DNA of 64,000 nucleotides, from assembly GCA_002438635.1 (NCBI GenBank), contig DJPX01000011.1, positions 62,001 to 126,000 of the forward strand. Direction: 5' to 3'. The notes below the pieces were generated by a model. That model was not told the DNA's origin, made no database searches, and worked only from the letters and a program-made list of their open reading frames with translations. This document shows positions 49,831 through 58,163 of the stretch, piece by piece (positions within the stretch are counted from its first letter, which is position 1; the number at the start of each line of letters is the position of its first letter). A program made the translations under genes and the position numbers. The DNA is from Bacteroidales bacterium UBA6401 (GTDB lineage: Bacteria > Bacteroidota > Bacteroidia > Bacteroidales > UBA932).

Positions 49831-50465
49831 AACGATTGGCAGTTATAATATTGACAGGTGTATTCTGTGCAGGTAGGCTCTTTGCACAGGTGGATTCGCT
49901 TTTTCAAACAGACTCATTGTTTCATGTTCCGGATTCGTTGATGCTGGCACCGGAAGGCTTTGAGTACAAGGATAGTATAGTATACATTCCGGTAAGCAGG
50001 TTTACGGATTCCCTTAAGGGTAAGGATGTCTTTGAAATGATGTCCGGGAAGGTGGTTATAAATCAAAGCCCGGCATTGGAATCAGCTGCACGTCAGAAGA
50101 TTGACTCTGATTTTGTCGATGCTTTAGAAACCGAAGGGTATCGTATAAGAATATTTTTTGATAACCGACAGGATGCCAGAGAAGAATCGGAAAAAGCTCA
50201 GAAACGCTTTGAGAAGTTATATCCCGGTTATAGCACTTATCGCACTTTCATTTATCCTAATTTCAAAGTAACAGTGGGGGATTTTAGGACGAAAGCAGAA
50301 GCACAAGTGGCTTTAAAACATATAGTCAAGAGTTTTCCTAATGCTTTTGTGGTAAAGGAAAGAATGAAATTCCCTGTTATCGATCAAAACGAATTATACA
50401 CGGTGGACACAGTAAGAGTACTTGCCCCGATAAAGTTAGAAATACCCTTAGAAGAGAAGAAATAA
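49827..50465 (+). CDS. SPOR-domain protein
   Basis: The 212-residue protein has a signal peptide (about 1-20, AGRLFAQ). A Ser/Asp-rich linker is followed by a C-terminal SPOR domain (about 105-190, GYRIRIFFDNRQDAREESEK, FKVTVGDFRTKAEAQVAL). SPOR domains bind denuded peptidoglycan at division sites. It overlaps the LEA-like gene by 4 bases and ends right at the rpoN start codon, so the three genes form an operon. Confidence 0.85.
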   Translation: MKRLAVIILTGVFCAGRLFAQVDSLFQTDSLFHVPDSLMLAPEGFEYKDSIVYIPVSRFTDSLKGKDVFEMMSGKVVINQSPALESAARQKIDSDFVDALETEGYRIRIFFDNRQDAREESEKAQKRFEKLYPGYSTYRTFIYPNFKVTVGDFRTKAEAQVALKHIVKSFPNAFVVKERMKFPVIDQNELYTVDTVRVLAPIKLEIPLEEKK

Positions 50466-51869
50466 ATGGTTAAACAAGGTTTAGGATTAGTTCAGGCACA
50501 GACCCAGAAACTTTCTCCGCTTCAGATACAGACTATTAAGTTAATAGAGTTGCCAGTTCAGGACTTGGAGCAGCGCGTGCGTCGTGAATTGGAAGAGAAT
50601 CCTGTGTTGGATGACACCTCCACAGAAGGGGAGGACTCCAAAGAAGTCTCTTTGGATGATATTCAACAGGATGATTATATCCCAGACTATAAGACTAAAG
50701 TTTCTAATTGGGGTAAAGATGTTAAGCCTGAATATAATACATTTTCGGTAAAGGAGAGTTTCTTTCAAAATCTATACGATCAACTTTCCTTTCGTAATCT
50801 TACGGAAAAGGACAGGAATATAGCGACATTTATAATTGGCTCTTTGGATGAGGATGGCTATCTGCGAAGGGACCTCGATTCTTTGGTGGATGACTTGGCA
50901 TTCAGAGCAGGTGTTGAATGTGAAAGGGAAGATGTGGAGCGTATGCTGAAGGTCGTTCAGTCTTTGGATCCGGCAGGCGTGGGAGCCCGTGATTTGCGCG
51001 AATGTCTTCTTTTGCAATTAAGGGCTATGAAGCCTACTGCCGATGTAAAATTGGCTACTGATATTTTGAATAAGGATTTCGACTCCTTCGCAGGGAAGCA
51101 TTATGCTAAAATAATGCAATCCAGAGGAATAAGTGAGCAGCAGATGAAGGCTGCATTGAAGGTTATACTTCGGCTTAATCCTTCACCGGGTGGTTCCATA
51201 TCCGATTCGTACGAAGATGTTACCGAGCAGATAGTTCCAGATTTTGTCCTGAAAGATGATAATGGCAGGGCTTCGTTTATAATGCCACGATTTAATATTC
51301 CTGAGATTCGTATCAATAAGAAATATGCCGCTATGCTTGAGAATGCTCGCGGTGGATCTGATCGAGAGAAAAAGGAGGCGGCGAGTTTCGTCAAGGAGAA
51401 GATGGATAGCGCCAAGTGGTTTATCGAGGCGCTAAAGCAGCGGCAGAATACTCTTTCTAAGACCATGCAGGCTATTATTGATTTTCAAAGGCCTTTTTTT
51501 GAAAGTGGTGATGAGACTAAACTCAAGCCTATGATACTTGAGGATATAGCGAAAGTCACAGGCTTTGATATTTCTACTATTTCCCGAGTGGTGAATAGTA
51601 AATACATAGAAACCCCATATAAGATTTATCCTCTAAAATACTTCTTCTCGGAAGGATTGGTGAATAAGGCCGGGGAAGAGGTGTCTACTCGTGAACTTAA
51701 AACTGTTCTAAAACAGATAGTCGCTACTGAAGACAAACACAAGCCATTCACGGATGAGCAGCTTGTGTCCATTCTTTCCGAAAAAGGATATAATGTAGCG
51801 CGCAGAACTATTGCCAAGTATCGGGATCAGCTCGGTATTCCACTCGCGCGACTTCGCCGTGAACTTTAA
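50466..51869 (+). CDS. rpoN: RNA polymerase sigma-54 factor
   Basis: Sigma-54 directs RNA polymerase to -24/-12 promoters that need an activator ATPase. The 467-residue protein has region I (GLGLVQAQTQKLSPLQIQTIKLIELP), the core-binding region II-III, the helix-turn-helix (ITGFDISTISRVVNSKY-like, about 370-390) and the RpoN box ARRTIAKYRDQLGIP near the C-terminus. It begins at the base after the SPOR gene stop. No sigma-54 activator gene is in this window. Confidence 0.96.
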   Translation: MVKQGLGLVQAQTQKLSPLQIQTIKLIELPVQDLEQRVRRELEENPVLDDTSTEGEDSKEVSLDDIQQDDYIPDYKTKVSNWGKDVKPEYNTFSVKESFFQNLYDQLSFRNLTEKDRNIATFIIGSLDEDGYLRRDLDSLVDDLAFRAGVECEREDVERMLKVVQSLDPAGVGARDLRECLLLQLRAMKPTADVKLATDILNKDFDSFAGKHYAKIMQSRGISEQQMKAALKVILRLNPSPGGSISDSYEDVTEQIVPDFVLKDDNGRASFIMPRFNIPEIRINKKYAAMLENARGGSDREKKEAASFVKEKMDSAKWFIEALKQRQNTLSKTMQAIIDFQRPFFESGDETKLKPMILEDIAKVTGFDISTISRVVNSKYIETPYKIYPLKYFFSEGLVNKAGEEVSTRELKTVLKQIVATEDKHKPFTDEQLVSILSEKGYNVARRTIAKYRDQLGIPLARLRREL

Positions 51870-51976
51870 GAAGCATTTTAGAACTGCTTCAATGAGGGCG
51901 ACTAAAAAGTTAGAATAACCCTCTGAGAATTGAGTATTTGGAAACAAGGTCGAGGTGAACCTCACCGAAAAACAAG

Positions 51977-52013
51977 AAAAAGGGGCTTGACTGATACATA
52001 AAGTCAAGCCCCT
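51977..52013 (-). terminator. Intrinsic terminator of upp
   Basis: On the minus strand AGGGGCTTGACT pairs perfectly with AGTCAAGCCCCT and runs into TTTTTCTTGTTTTT. The sequence is close to the hairpins at 21680 and 32395. Confidence 0.9.
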
Positions 52014-52021
52014 ATGATTTT

Positions 52022-52675
52022 CTAAAGTTTCGGACCATAACATAAGTCGCCGGCATCGCCCAGTCCAGGAACGATGTAGGAGTGGCTTGTGAGTTCAGGA
52101 TCTATGGCGGCAACCCATAGCGTGGTATTTTCAGGCATAGTCTTTTGTAGGTTTTCAATAGCCTGTGCACTTGCAAATGGACATACAAGATGTAATTTGC
52201 TTGGTTTTCCACCTTCGTGCAGTAGTACTTCGTATGCCACCTGAATGGAAGAACCAGTAGCAAGCATGGTGTCTGCTATGATAAGCACTTTATCTGTTAT
52301 CTCCGGGCAGGTGCAATACTCGGTGTGTATATGAAATTCACCTTCGTTATCATATTTTCTGTATGCGGCCACAAACGCATTTTCTGCCGAGTCAAAACAA
52401 CTCAGAACTCCTTCATGCAGTGGCAATCCTGCACGCATTATAGTTGAAACCACTACTTTTTCACAAGGAACTTGAAGAGTGGCAATTCCAAGTGGAGTAG
52501 TTACTTTACGCTCTTCTCCTTGGAGAGTTTTGCTAATTTCATAACCGAATATCTGGCCTAATCTTTCAAGATTTGTCCTGAATCTAAGGCTGTCTTTTTG
52601 AATATCCTTATCTCTTAACTGTGCGACAAAAGAGTTTAGGATTGAGCTTTTTTCTCCGAGGTTGATGATTTTCAT
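52022..52675 (-). CDS. upp: Uracil phosphoribosyltransferase
   Basis: Upp makes UMP from uracil and PRPP. The 217-residue protein has the PRPP-binding motif VLIIADTMLATGSSI and the uracil-binding C-terminal YIVPGLGDAGDLCYG. IMRAGLPLHEGVLSCF is also conserved. Length is normal. It lies 5 bases after the Fur-family gene and ends at a strong terminator. Confidence 0.95.
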   Translation of the reverse strand: MKIINLGEKSSILNSFVAQLRDKDIQKDSLRFRTNLERLGQIFGYEISKTLQGEERKVTTPLGIATLQVPCEKVVVSTIMRAGLPLHEGVLSCFDSAENAFVAAYRKYDNEGEFHIHTEYCTCPEITDKVLIIADTMLATGSSIQVAYEVLLHEGGKPSKLHLVCPFASAQAIENLQKTMPENTTLWVAAIDPELTSHSYIVPGLGDAGDLCYGPKL

Positions 52676-52680
52676 AATGC

Positions 52681-53118
52681 TTAACGTGTATTTGTTGATT
52701 TGTTTTTATGACAAAGTATGTTGAGATCGAAGCCTTCCACTGTGTAGCCTCTAAATTTTTTCCCTTTAAGATGAGCCTCAATAAATTGGTACAACTCATC
52801 ATCCACGACATCCATATAAAAGTCGTTCTGCTTATCGTAAATGTGAAAATGTGGAAAGGTATTAACGTCGAAAAACATTTTGTTCGTGGCGCTATGTCTA
52901 AAAGAATATACGCCTATAAGCGCCAATTGGCACAGCGTGTTATAAATGCTTGCCATTGTAATTCGCGCCTTGCTTCTTTTTTCTATGTAATCGGCTACCT
53001 GATCTGCACTCGCATGTCCCAAACTCATCATTGCCTCGTGTACCGCAAGTCTTTGCGGTGTGGCCTTTAGCCCATTGGCCTTAAGTGTGGAGATGAGAGT
53101 TTCTTTATTCATTATCAA
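52681..53118 (-). CDS. Fur-family transcriptional regulator (Irr/PerR-like)
   Basis: The 145-residue protein has the Fur winged-helix (LKATPQRLAVHEAMMSLGHASADQVADYI) and a dimerisation domain. The metal site has FPHFHIYD in place of the usual HHDHLIC, and both structural-zinc CxxC pairs are absent, as in Irr- and some PerR-like members. It could sense iron, haem or peroxide. It overlaps metK by 14 bases (by 8 if started at the second Met, 53112) and upp follows after 5 bases. Confidence 0.85.
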   Translation of the reverse strand: MIMNKETLISTLKANGLKATPQRLAVHEAMMSLGHASADQVADYIEKRSKARITMASIYNTLCQLALIGVYSFRHSATNKMFFDVNTFPHFHIYDKQNDFYMDVVDDELYQFIEAHLKGKKFRGYTVEGFDLNILCHKNKSTNTR

Positions 53119-54343
53119 ATGCTTTTTTCAAGGTGTCTACCATATCGAGTTTCTCCCATCCAAAAAACTGCAAGCCGTCTTTTTTATATGGCTCTCTTCC
53201 GAAGTGTCCATAACTGGCAGTTGGTTCATAGATAGGTGCCTTAAGGTGAAATCTTTCCACGATGGCTGCAGGTCTAAGATCGAACAACTTCTTCACAGTA
53301 TCAGCAATGTATGCATCTGTCTGTTCTTGTGAACCTTTGTCTATATGGGCACTTCCGTATGTATCTACAAATACGCTCACCGGCTGGGCTACTCCTATAG
53401 CGTATGCCAATTGGACCAGACACTCGTCTGCTATCCCAGCTGCTACCAGGTTCTTGGCTATGTGCCTTGCAGCATACGCAGCGCTACGGTCTACTTTAGA
53501 AGGGTCTTTTCCAGAAAAAGCGCCACCACCATGTGCCCCTCTTCCCCCATAAGTATCGACTATGATTTTGCGTCCTGTAAGTCCAGTGTCACCGGCTGGT
53601 CCGCCGATTACGAATTTGCCCGTAGGATTCACTAAAAGCGTATAGTCATCTTTAAATAGTGCTGCTGTCTGTGCTGGAAGGCTGTTTATCAAACGAGGAA
53701 GTACGATATTGCGCACGTCATTTTCTATGCGCTCGTGCATGGCTTCATCACTGTCGAATTCATCGTGCTGAGTGGAAAGCACAATAGTGTGTACCCTAAG
53801 AGGTTTGTGCTTGGCCGAAAATTGAATGGTGAATTGGCTCTTTGCATCAGGCCTTAGGTAAGGCATAGGGCTGTTGGGCTCTCGTCTTATTTCAGATAGC
53901 ACACGAAGAAGTGCGTGTGAAAGGGAAAGTGCGAGGGGCATATACTCCGGAGTGTCTTTGCAGGCATAACCGAACATCATACCTTGATCCCCGGCTCCCT
54001 GGTCTTCCGGCTGTTCTCGCACTACACCTCTATTTATGTCTGCACTTTGCTCGTGAATCGTAGAGATGATACCGCACGAATCGGCGTCGAATTTGTATTC
54101 GGACTTTGTATATCCTATTCTGCGAATGACTTTTCGTACAGTGTCTTGAATGTCTACATAAGCGTGGTCTGAACGTACTTCACCACCTACTATGACTAAG
54201 CCGGAGGTGCAGAAAGTTTCGCAAGCCACTTTTGAATCTGGATCCTGACGTAAGAATTCGTCGAGGATAGCGTCTGAAATCTGGTCGGCAACCTTGTCAG
54301 GATGCCCTTCGGAGACTGACTCCGATGTAAAAAGATAATTCAT
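53105..54343 (-). CDS. metK: S-adenosylmethionine synthetase
   Basis: MetK makes SAM from methionine and ATP. The 412-residue protein starts MNYLFTSESVSEGHPDK and has the ATP loop GAGDQGMMFGYA, the glycine-rich GGAFSGKDPSKVDRS, and IGGPAGDTGLTGRKIIVDTYGG-type core (in part). I chose 54343: the in-frame ATG further upstream is inside the conserved GCTAAAA of the riboswitch-like leader. Its end overlaps the Fur-family gene. Confidence 0.97.
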   Translation of the reverse strand: MNYLFTSESVSEGHPDKVADQISDAILDEFLRQDPDSKVACETFCTSGLVIVGGEVRSDHAYVDIQDTVRKVIRRIGYTKSEYKFDADSCGIISTIHEQSADINRGVVREQPEDQGAGDQGMMFGYACKDTPEYMPLALSLSHALLRVLSEIRREPNSPMPYLRPDAKSQFTIQFSAKHKPLRVHTIVLSTQHDEFDSDEAMHERIENDVRNIVLPRLINSLPAQTAALFKDDYTLLVNPTGKFVIGGPAGDTGLTGRKIIVDTYGGRGAHGGGAFSGKDPSKVDRSAAYAARHIAKNLVAAGIADECLVQLAYAIGVAQPVSVFVDTYGSAHIDKGSQEQTDAYIADTVKKLFDLRPAAIVERFHLKAPIYEPTASYGHFGREPYKKDGLQFFGWEKLDMVDTLKKAFDNE

Positions 54344-54394
54344 ATTTTTTAGCATTTTTTGTACGAGGTTGCAAGCAGGCAAATCTGTCCTCGT
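54344..54394 (-). ncRNA. SAM-II riboswitch in the metK leader
   Basis: On the minus strand a stem ACGAGG/CCTCGT encloses a loop with GATTT and CTGCTTGCAA, followed by ACAAAAAATGCTAAAAA just before the ATG. The order of P1 stem, GATTT, TTGCAA and 3' GCTAAAA is that of the SAM-II (SAM-alpha) pseudoknot aptamer. The 3' strand of the pseudoknot lies in the translation start region, so SAM binding would block translation. Confidence 0.82.
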
Positions 54395-54411
54395 AAGTTT
54401 GTAAAATTAGG

Positions 54412-54419
54412 CAAAGATA
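54412..54419 (-). promoter_or_regulatory. Bacteroidota -7 element for metK
   Basis: TATCTTTG on the minus strand matches TAnnTTTG. It would start the transcript about 14 bases before the SAM-II aptamer. No clear -33 box is seen. Confidence 0.6.
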
Positions 54420-54719
54420 TAAAATATTTTCCACATTTACGCTATTTAAAAAAGCAGTCCATGAAAAAGGTGTTTTTCGGATTCAAAAACTACGCGTGAA
54501 CATGACTTTTTGAACATAGTCCATATTTATTAACTTAATTTTGCCGCCGAGTTATACAGAATAAAGGGCAATGTGGCGCTTAACGCAGATAGTTGTTTCA
54601 AGAGGGAAATTGGGACAAAGTTAATTCAAAAAATCGTAATTACATAAAATAATTTATAGCGGTATTTTGCTAATAAATAGTTATCTTTGCGCCGATTAAA
54701 ATTTAACTTCATTTTATTT
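54420..54719. other. Divergent intergenic region with two possible rightward promoters
   Basis: No gene is seen. TAATTTTG (54536-54543) and TATCTTTG (54682-54689) are two plus-strand -7 boxes. The first has a TTTG 23 bp upstream and would give a leader of about 170 bases for the TonB receptor. The second would give a leader of about 25 bases. The stretch between is not obviously a known riboswitch. Confidence 0.5.
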
Positions 54720-57700
54720 ATGAATCAATTTTTTAAAAGAATTGTTACAGCCTTGGCAGCAACGCTTGTAGGTGTGGTGGCTTTTGCACAGGTCACAACA
54801 TCTTCCATAAGCGGAAAGGTTTCCGATGCTAATGGTCCTCTACCGGGCGTAACTGTCTTGGCCCTTCATGAGCCTACAGGTACTCAGTATTTCGCAGTTA
54901 CCGATGAAAAAGGTTACTACCGTTTGAACAACATTACGGCAGGTGGCCCTTACAAGCTGACTTTGAGTTTTCTTGGCTACACAGAGATGATTTTCACGGA
55001 CATTAATGTCGCTCTGTCTGAAAATGCTGTCATCGATGTAGTTATGAAAGAGGAAGCTCTTTCTCTTGATGCAGTTACAGTATCTGCTGAAAGCAAGGTA
55101 TCTAACATGCGCACGGATCGCGCCGGAGCTCTCACCTCTCTTGACTCGAAGAAGATTATGAGTGTCCCTACCGTAAGCCGTAGTATGAACGACCTTTTGA
55201 AACAGACACCTCAAGCTTATGTGTCTGGAACTAAGACATTTATCGGAGGTGGTTCATATCGTGATTCTTATGTTACCGTGGATGGTGCAGCGATGAACAA
55301 TGCCTTCGGTATTGGATCAAACCTTCCTGCAGGAGGTTCTCCGATTTCACTGGATGCTCTTGATCAGGTTGCTATCGCTATCACCCCATTTGATGTTCGT
55401 CAGTCAGGATTTACTGGAGGTGGAATCAATGCTACCACCAAGTCCGGTACTAACGAGATCCACGGAACAGTCTATGGCTACTTCCGTAATCAAGACATGC
55501 AAGGATATCAGGTGGCTGACTATAAGCCTCTTACTAAGACAGACAGTCGTTATCTTATGTATGGTGCATCTGTAGGTGGTCCGATTATAAAAGATAAACT
55601 ATTCCTCTTCCTTAATGTGGAGGCTGATCAAAGTGTATCTCCTGGTCCTACTAGAAAGCTTTCAGAGCGCACCGTCGGTGCTGACGGAAAGCTTGTAGAT
55701 GGTGAAAACGTTTTCACTGATGGTAGTGATGGCTATTGCTATCCTTCAGCAGTTGTTCTGGATGCAGTACAAAAGTTCCTTCGCGATAAATATGGCTATG
55801 ATCCAGGTAATTACACCGGATATAACTACAGCACTCCTTCTCTTAAGCTTCTTGCCCGTATTGACTGGAATATTAACAAAAACCACAGGCTTAATGTTCG
55901 CTATAATATGGTGAATAGTAAGGATAGTTATGCTCCTTCGACATCACGTACTGGTCTTCCTAATAGTGGTTTTTCTGCTACTAAGAACACTTCTATGTAT
56001 GCTCTTTATTTTGAGAATGCAAGATATTATCAGGAGCAGAACTTCTCTTCTATCGCCGGGGAACTTAACAGTCGTTTCCTTGATGGGGCTTTAAACAATA
56101 CACTTCGTGTTTCTTATTCTCACCAGTATGAACCTCGTAGCGTGGAAGGTGGTTATTTCCCTGGTGTTGACCTTGCTGTGAAGGATGTATATGGTGATGG
56201 TAAGACACACATTTATACTACTTTCGGTACAGAAGCATTCTCTTATGGTAACCTCCGTGATGTTGCCACTACGATAGTTACAGATGAGCTTACTTATAAT
56301 ATAGGTATGCATTCCCTTCTTGCCGGTGCTCAGTTTGAATATAACAAGACTAAGAATGGATTCCAGAGAATGGGTGCAGGTCACTATGTATTCGAATTCG
56401 CTAATGAACAAGCTCTTTACGATGCCGCTATAAATGGCACTTTGCTTGACAATCCTAGTCAGTTCGCTATAACACATGGTAATAATGCCACTTTCTCTCA
56501 GGAGTATCCTCGTTTTGAGTTCGAGCAGTTTTCTTTCTACTTACAGGATAATATCAACGTAAGTGACAATTTCAAACTCACTGCCGGACTTCGTTTTGAG
56601 GTTCCTTTCTATCCTTCACTGGATTTCAATAGAAACACTCGCGTAGAAGAGGCTACTTTTGCTCCTACCGTTAATAACCCTTCAGGAAAATATAACACGG
56701 TAGATCTACCTAAGACATCTCTTTCTGTCTCACCTCGTATAGGCTTCAACTGGGATGTACTCGGGAACCGCAACCTTGTAGTTCGTGGTGGTACTGGTAT
56801 ATTTGTGGGTCGTATTCCATTTGTATGGATTGTAGGTCAGGCAGGTGATGCCGGTGTACTTCAAACTACCGTAACGCGCACGTCTAACATTCCTACTATC
56901 AGTAATGATCGTAATGCTATTCTTAATCAGCTTTATCCAAACGGATTCTCTCCTGTAGCTGCGGGTCAGAATCTTACAAGCATTACCCTTATGGATCCAA
57001 AGCTTAAGAACCCTACCACTTGGAAGTCTTCTCTTGCAGTGGATGCAACTCTTCCTGGTGATATCAAAGCTTCTTTGGAAGGTGTTTATAAGAAGGATCT
57101 TCAAAGCGTTACCCTTACCAATATCGCGCTTAAGTCTCCTACTTCTCTTATCGAAGTTCCGGACATTGCCGCTCGTCCATACTATAATAATGGCTACTAT
57201 GACAGCCAGATTACAAATGCTTATTTGCTTAACAATGTAGATGGATTTAAGCAGAATGGTTATTATTATGCTATTACTGCTAAATTGGCAAAGGATTTCA
57301 ATTGGGGTCTTTCAGCTAACATTTCATATACATACGCAGATGCAAGAGTCGTTATAGATGGAATTGGTGACCAGCCTGGCTCTGCATGGAAGGGGCTTAT
57401 AAGCCAATATGGTACGAATAACCGCGAGCTTGGTTATGCAAGTTATGTAATGCCTCATCGTATTGTAGCTAATGTTTCTTATTCTAAGGACTATGCTAAG
57501 TATTTTGGTACCAGCGTTTCTCTTTCTTACTATGGAAGTGCAAATGGTCGTGCCAATGCAGACTACTATTCTAATGTGTATGGTGATGGTGCATACAACT
57601 ACTCTCTTATAGATATTCCTACCCTCGAAGACTTGAAAGGTGCAGATGGCTGGGGTAAAGGAAATTGGCAGTTTAAAGAGTATGAAGATAAGGAAGGCAA

Positions 57701-58151
57701 TGTTTATTCAGCAGAGCAACAGTGTCAGGATTTGTGGTCATTTATCCAGAGCGATAGCTATTTGCGCAAGCACACAGGTAAGATAGCAGAGCGCTACAGC
57801 ATCGTGGCTCCTTGGAGAAGCACATTCGATCTTAAGGTTAATCAGAACTTCTACTTCTTTACAGGTGCAAATCACAAGAAACACACTATTCAGTTAGGTG
57901 TCGATGTAGAGAACTTTGCTAATTTGTTTAACCCATATTGGGGTAACGCTTGGACAGCAAATGCAAGTGACGGATATGGTAATATACTTCCTTTGACATT
58001 GTTAAACGCGAAATCTGTTTATACCGAAGGTGCAAAACCACAGTTCCAATACCAGAAAAATGGTACTGAAACTTTAACAAAGGCATTCTCTCGCTATAAC
58101 AGTTCATCATCTACTTGGAATATTATCTTGAGTCTTCGTTACATTTTCTAA
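54720..58151 (+). CDS. Oar-like TonB-dependent outer-membrane receptor
   Basis: The 1143-residue protein has a signal peptide (about 1-24, ending VVAFAQ) and a carboxypeptidase-regulatory-like domain (about 25-115). The plug (about 120-240) contains GGINATTKSGTNEIHGTVYG, the pattern of Oar-type receptors. A large barrel ends STWNIILSLRYIF. Oar-like proteins in Bacteroidota transport or export uncharacterised ligands. A longer in-frame reading from a TTG at 54687 overlaps the -7 box and is not used. The BACON/OB-fold lipoprotein follows 12 bases later. Confidence 0.85.
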   Translation: MNQFFKRIVTALAATLVGVVAFAQVTTSSISGKVSDANGPLPGVTVLALHEPTGTQYFAVTDEKGYYRLNNITAGGPYKLTLSFLGYTEMIFTDINVALSENAVIDVVMKEEALSLDAVTVSAESKVSNMRTDRAGALTSLDSKKIMSVPTVSRSMNDLLKQTPQAYVSGTKTFIGGGSYRDSYVTVDGAAMNNAFGIGSNLPAGGSPISLDALDQVAIAITPFDVRQSGFTGGGINATTKSGTNEIHGTVYGYFRNQDMQGYQVADYKPLTKTDSRYLMYGASVGGPIIKDKLFLFLNVEADQSVSPGPTRKLSERTVGADGKLVDGENVFTDGSDGYCYPSAVVLDAVQKFLRDKYGYDPGNYTGYNYSTPSLKLLARIDWNINKNHRLNVRYNMVNSKDSYAPSTSRTGLPNSGFSATKNTSMYALYFENARYYQEQNFSSIAGELNSRFLDGALNNTLRVSYSHQYEPRSVEGGYFPGVDLAVKDVYGDGKTHIYTTFGTEAFSYGNLRDVATTIVTDELTYNIGMHSLLAGAQFEYNKTKNGFQRMGAGHYVFEFANEQALYDAAINGTLLDNPSQFAITHGNNATFSQEYPRFEFEQFSFYLQDNINVSDNFKLTAGLRFEVPFYPSLDFNRNTRVEEATFAPTVNNPSGKYNTVDLPKTSLSVSPRIGFNWDVLGNRNLVVRGGTGIFVGRIPFVWIVGQAGDAGVLQTTVTRTSNIPTISNDRNAILNQLYPNGFSPVAAGQNLTSITLMDPKLKNPTTWKSSLAVDATLPGDIKASLEGVYKKDLQSVTLTNIALKSPTSLIEVPDIAARPYYNNGYYDSQITNAYLLNNVDGFKQNGYYYAITAKLAKDFNWGLSANISYTYADARVVIDGIGDQPGSAWKGLISQYGTNNRELGYASYVMPHRIVANVSYSKDYAKYFGTSVSLSYYGSANGRANADYYSNVYGDGAYNYSLIDIPTLEDLKGADGWGKGNWQFKEYEDKEGNVYSAEQQCQDLWSFIQSDSYLRKHTGKIAERYSIVAPWRSTFDLKVNQNFYFFTGANHKKHTIQLGVDVENFANLFNPYWGNAWTANASDGYGNILPLTLLNAKSVYTEGAKPQFQYQKNGTETLTKAFSRYNSSSSTWNIILSLRYIF

Positions 58152-58163
58152 TAATTTGAAAAT

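Noticed and set aside
54666..54689. TTTG at 54666 as the -33 box for the Oar-like receptor
   Set aside because: The spacing to TATCTTTG is 12 bp instead of about 19, so only the -7 box is kept.
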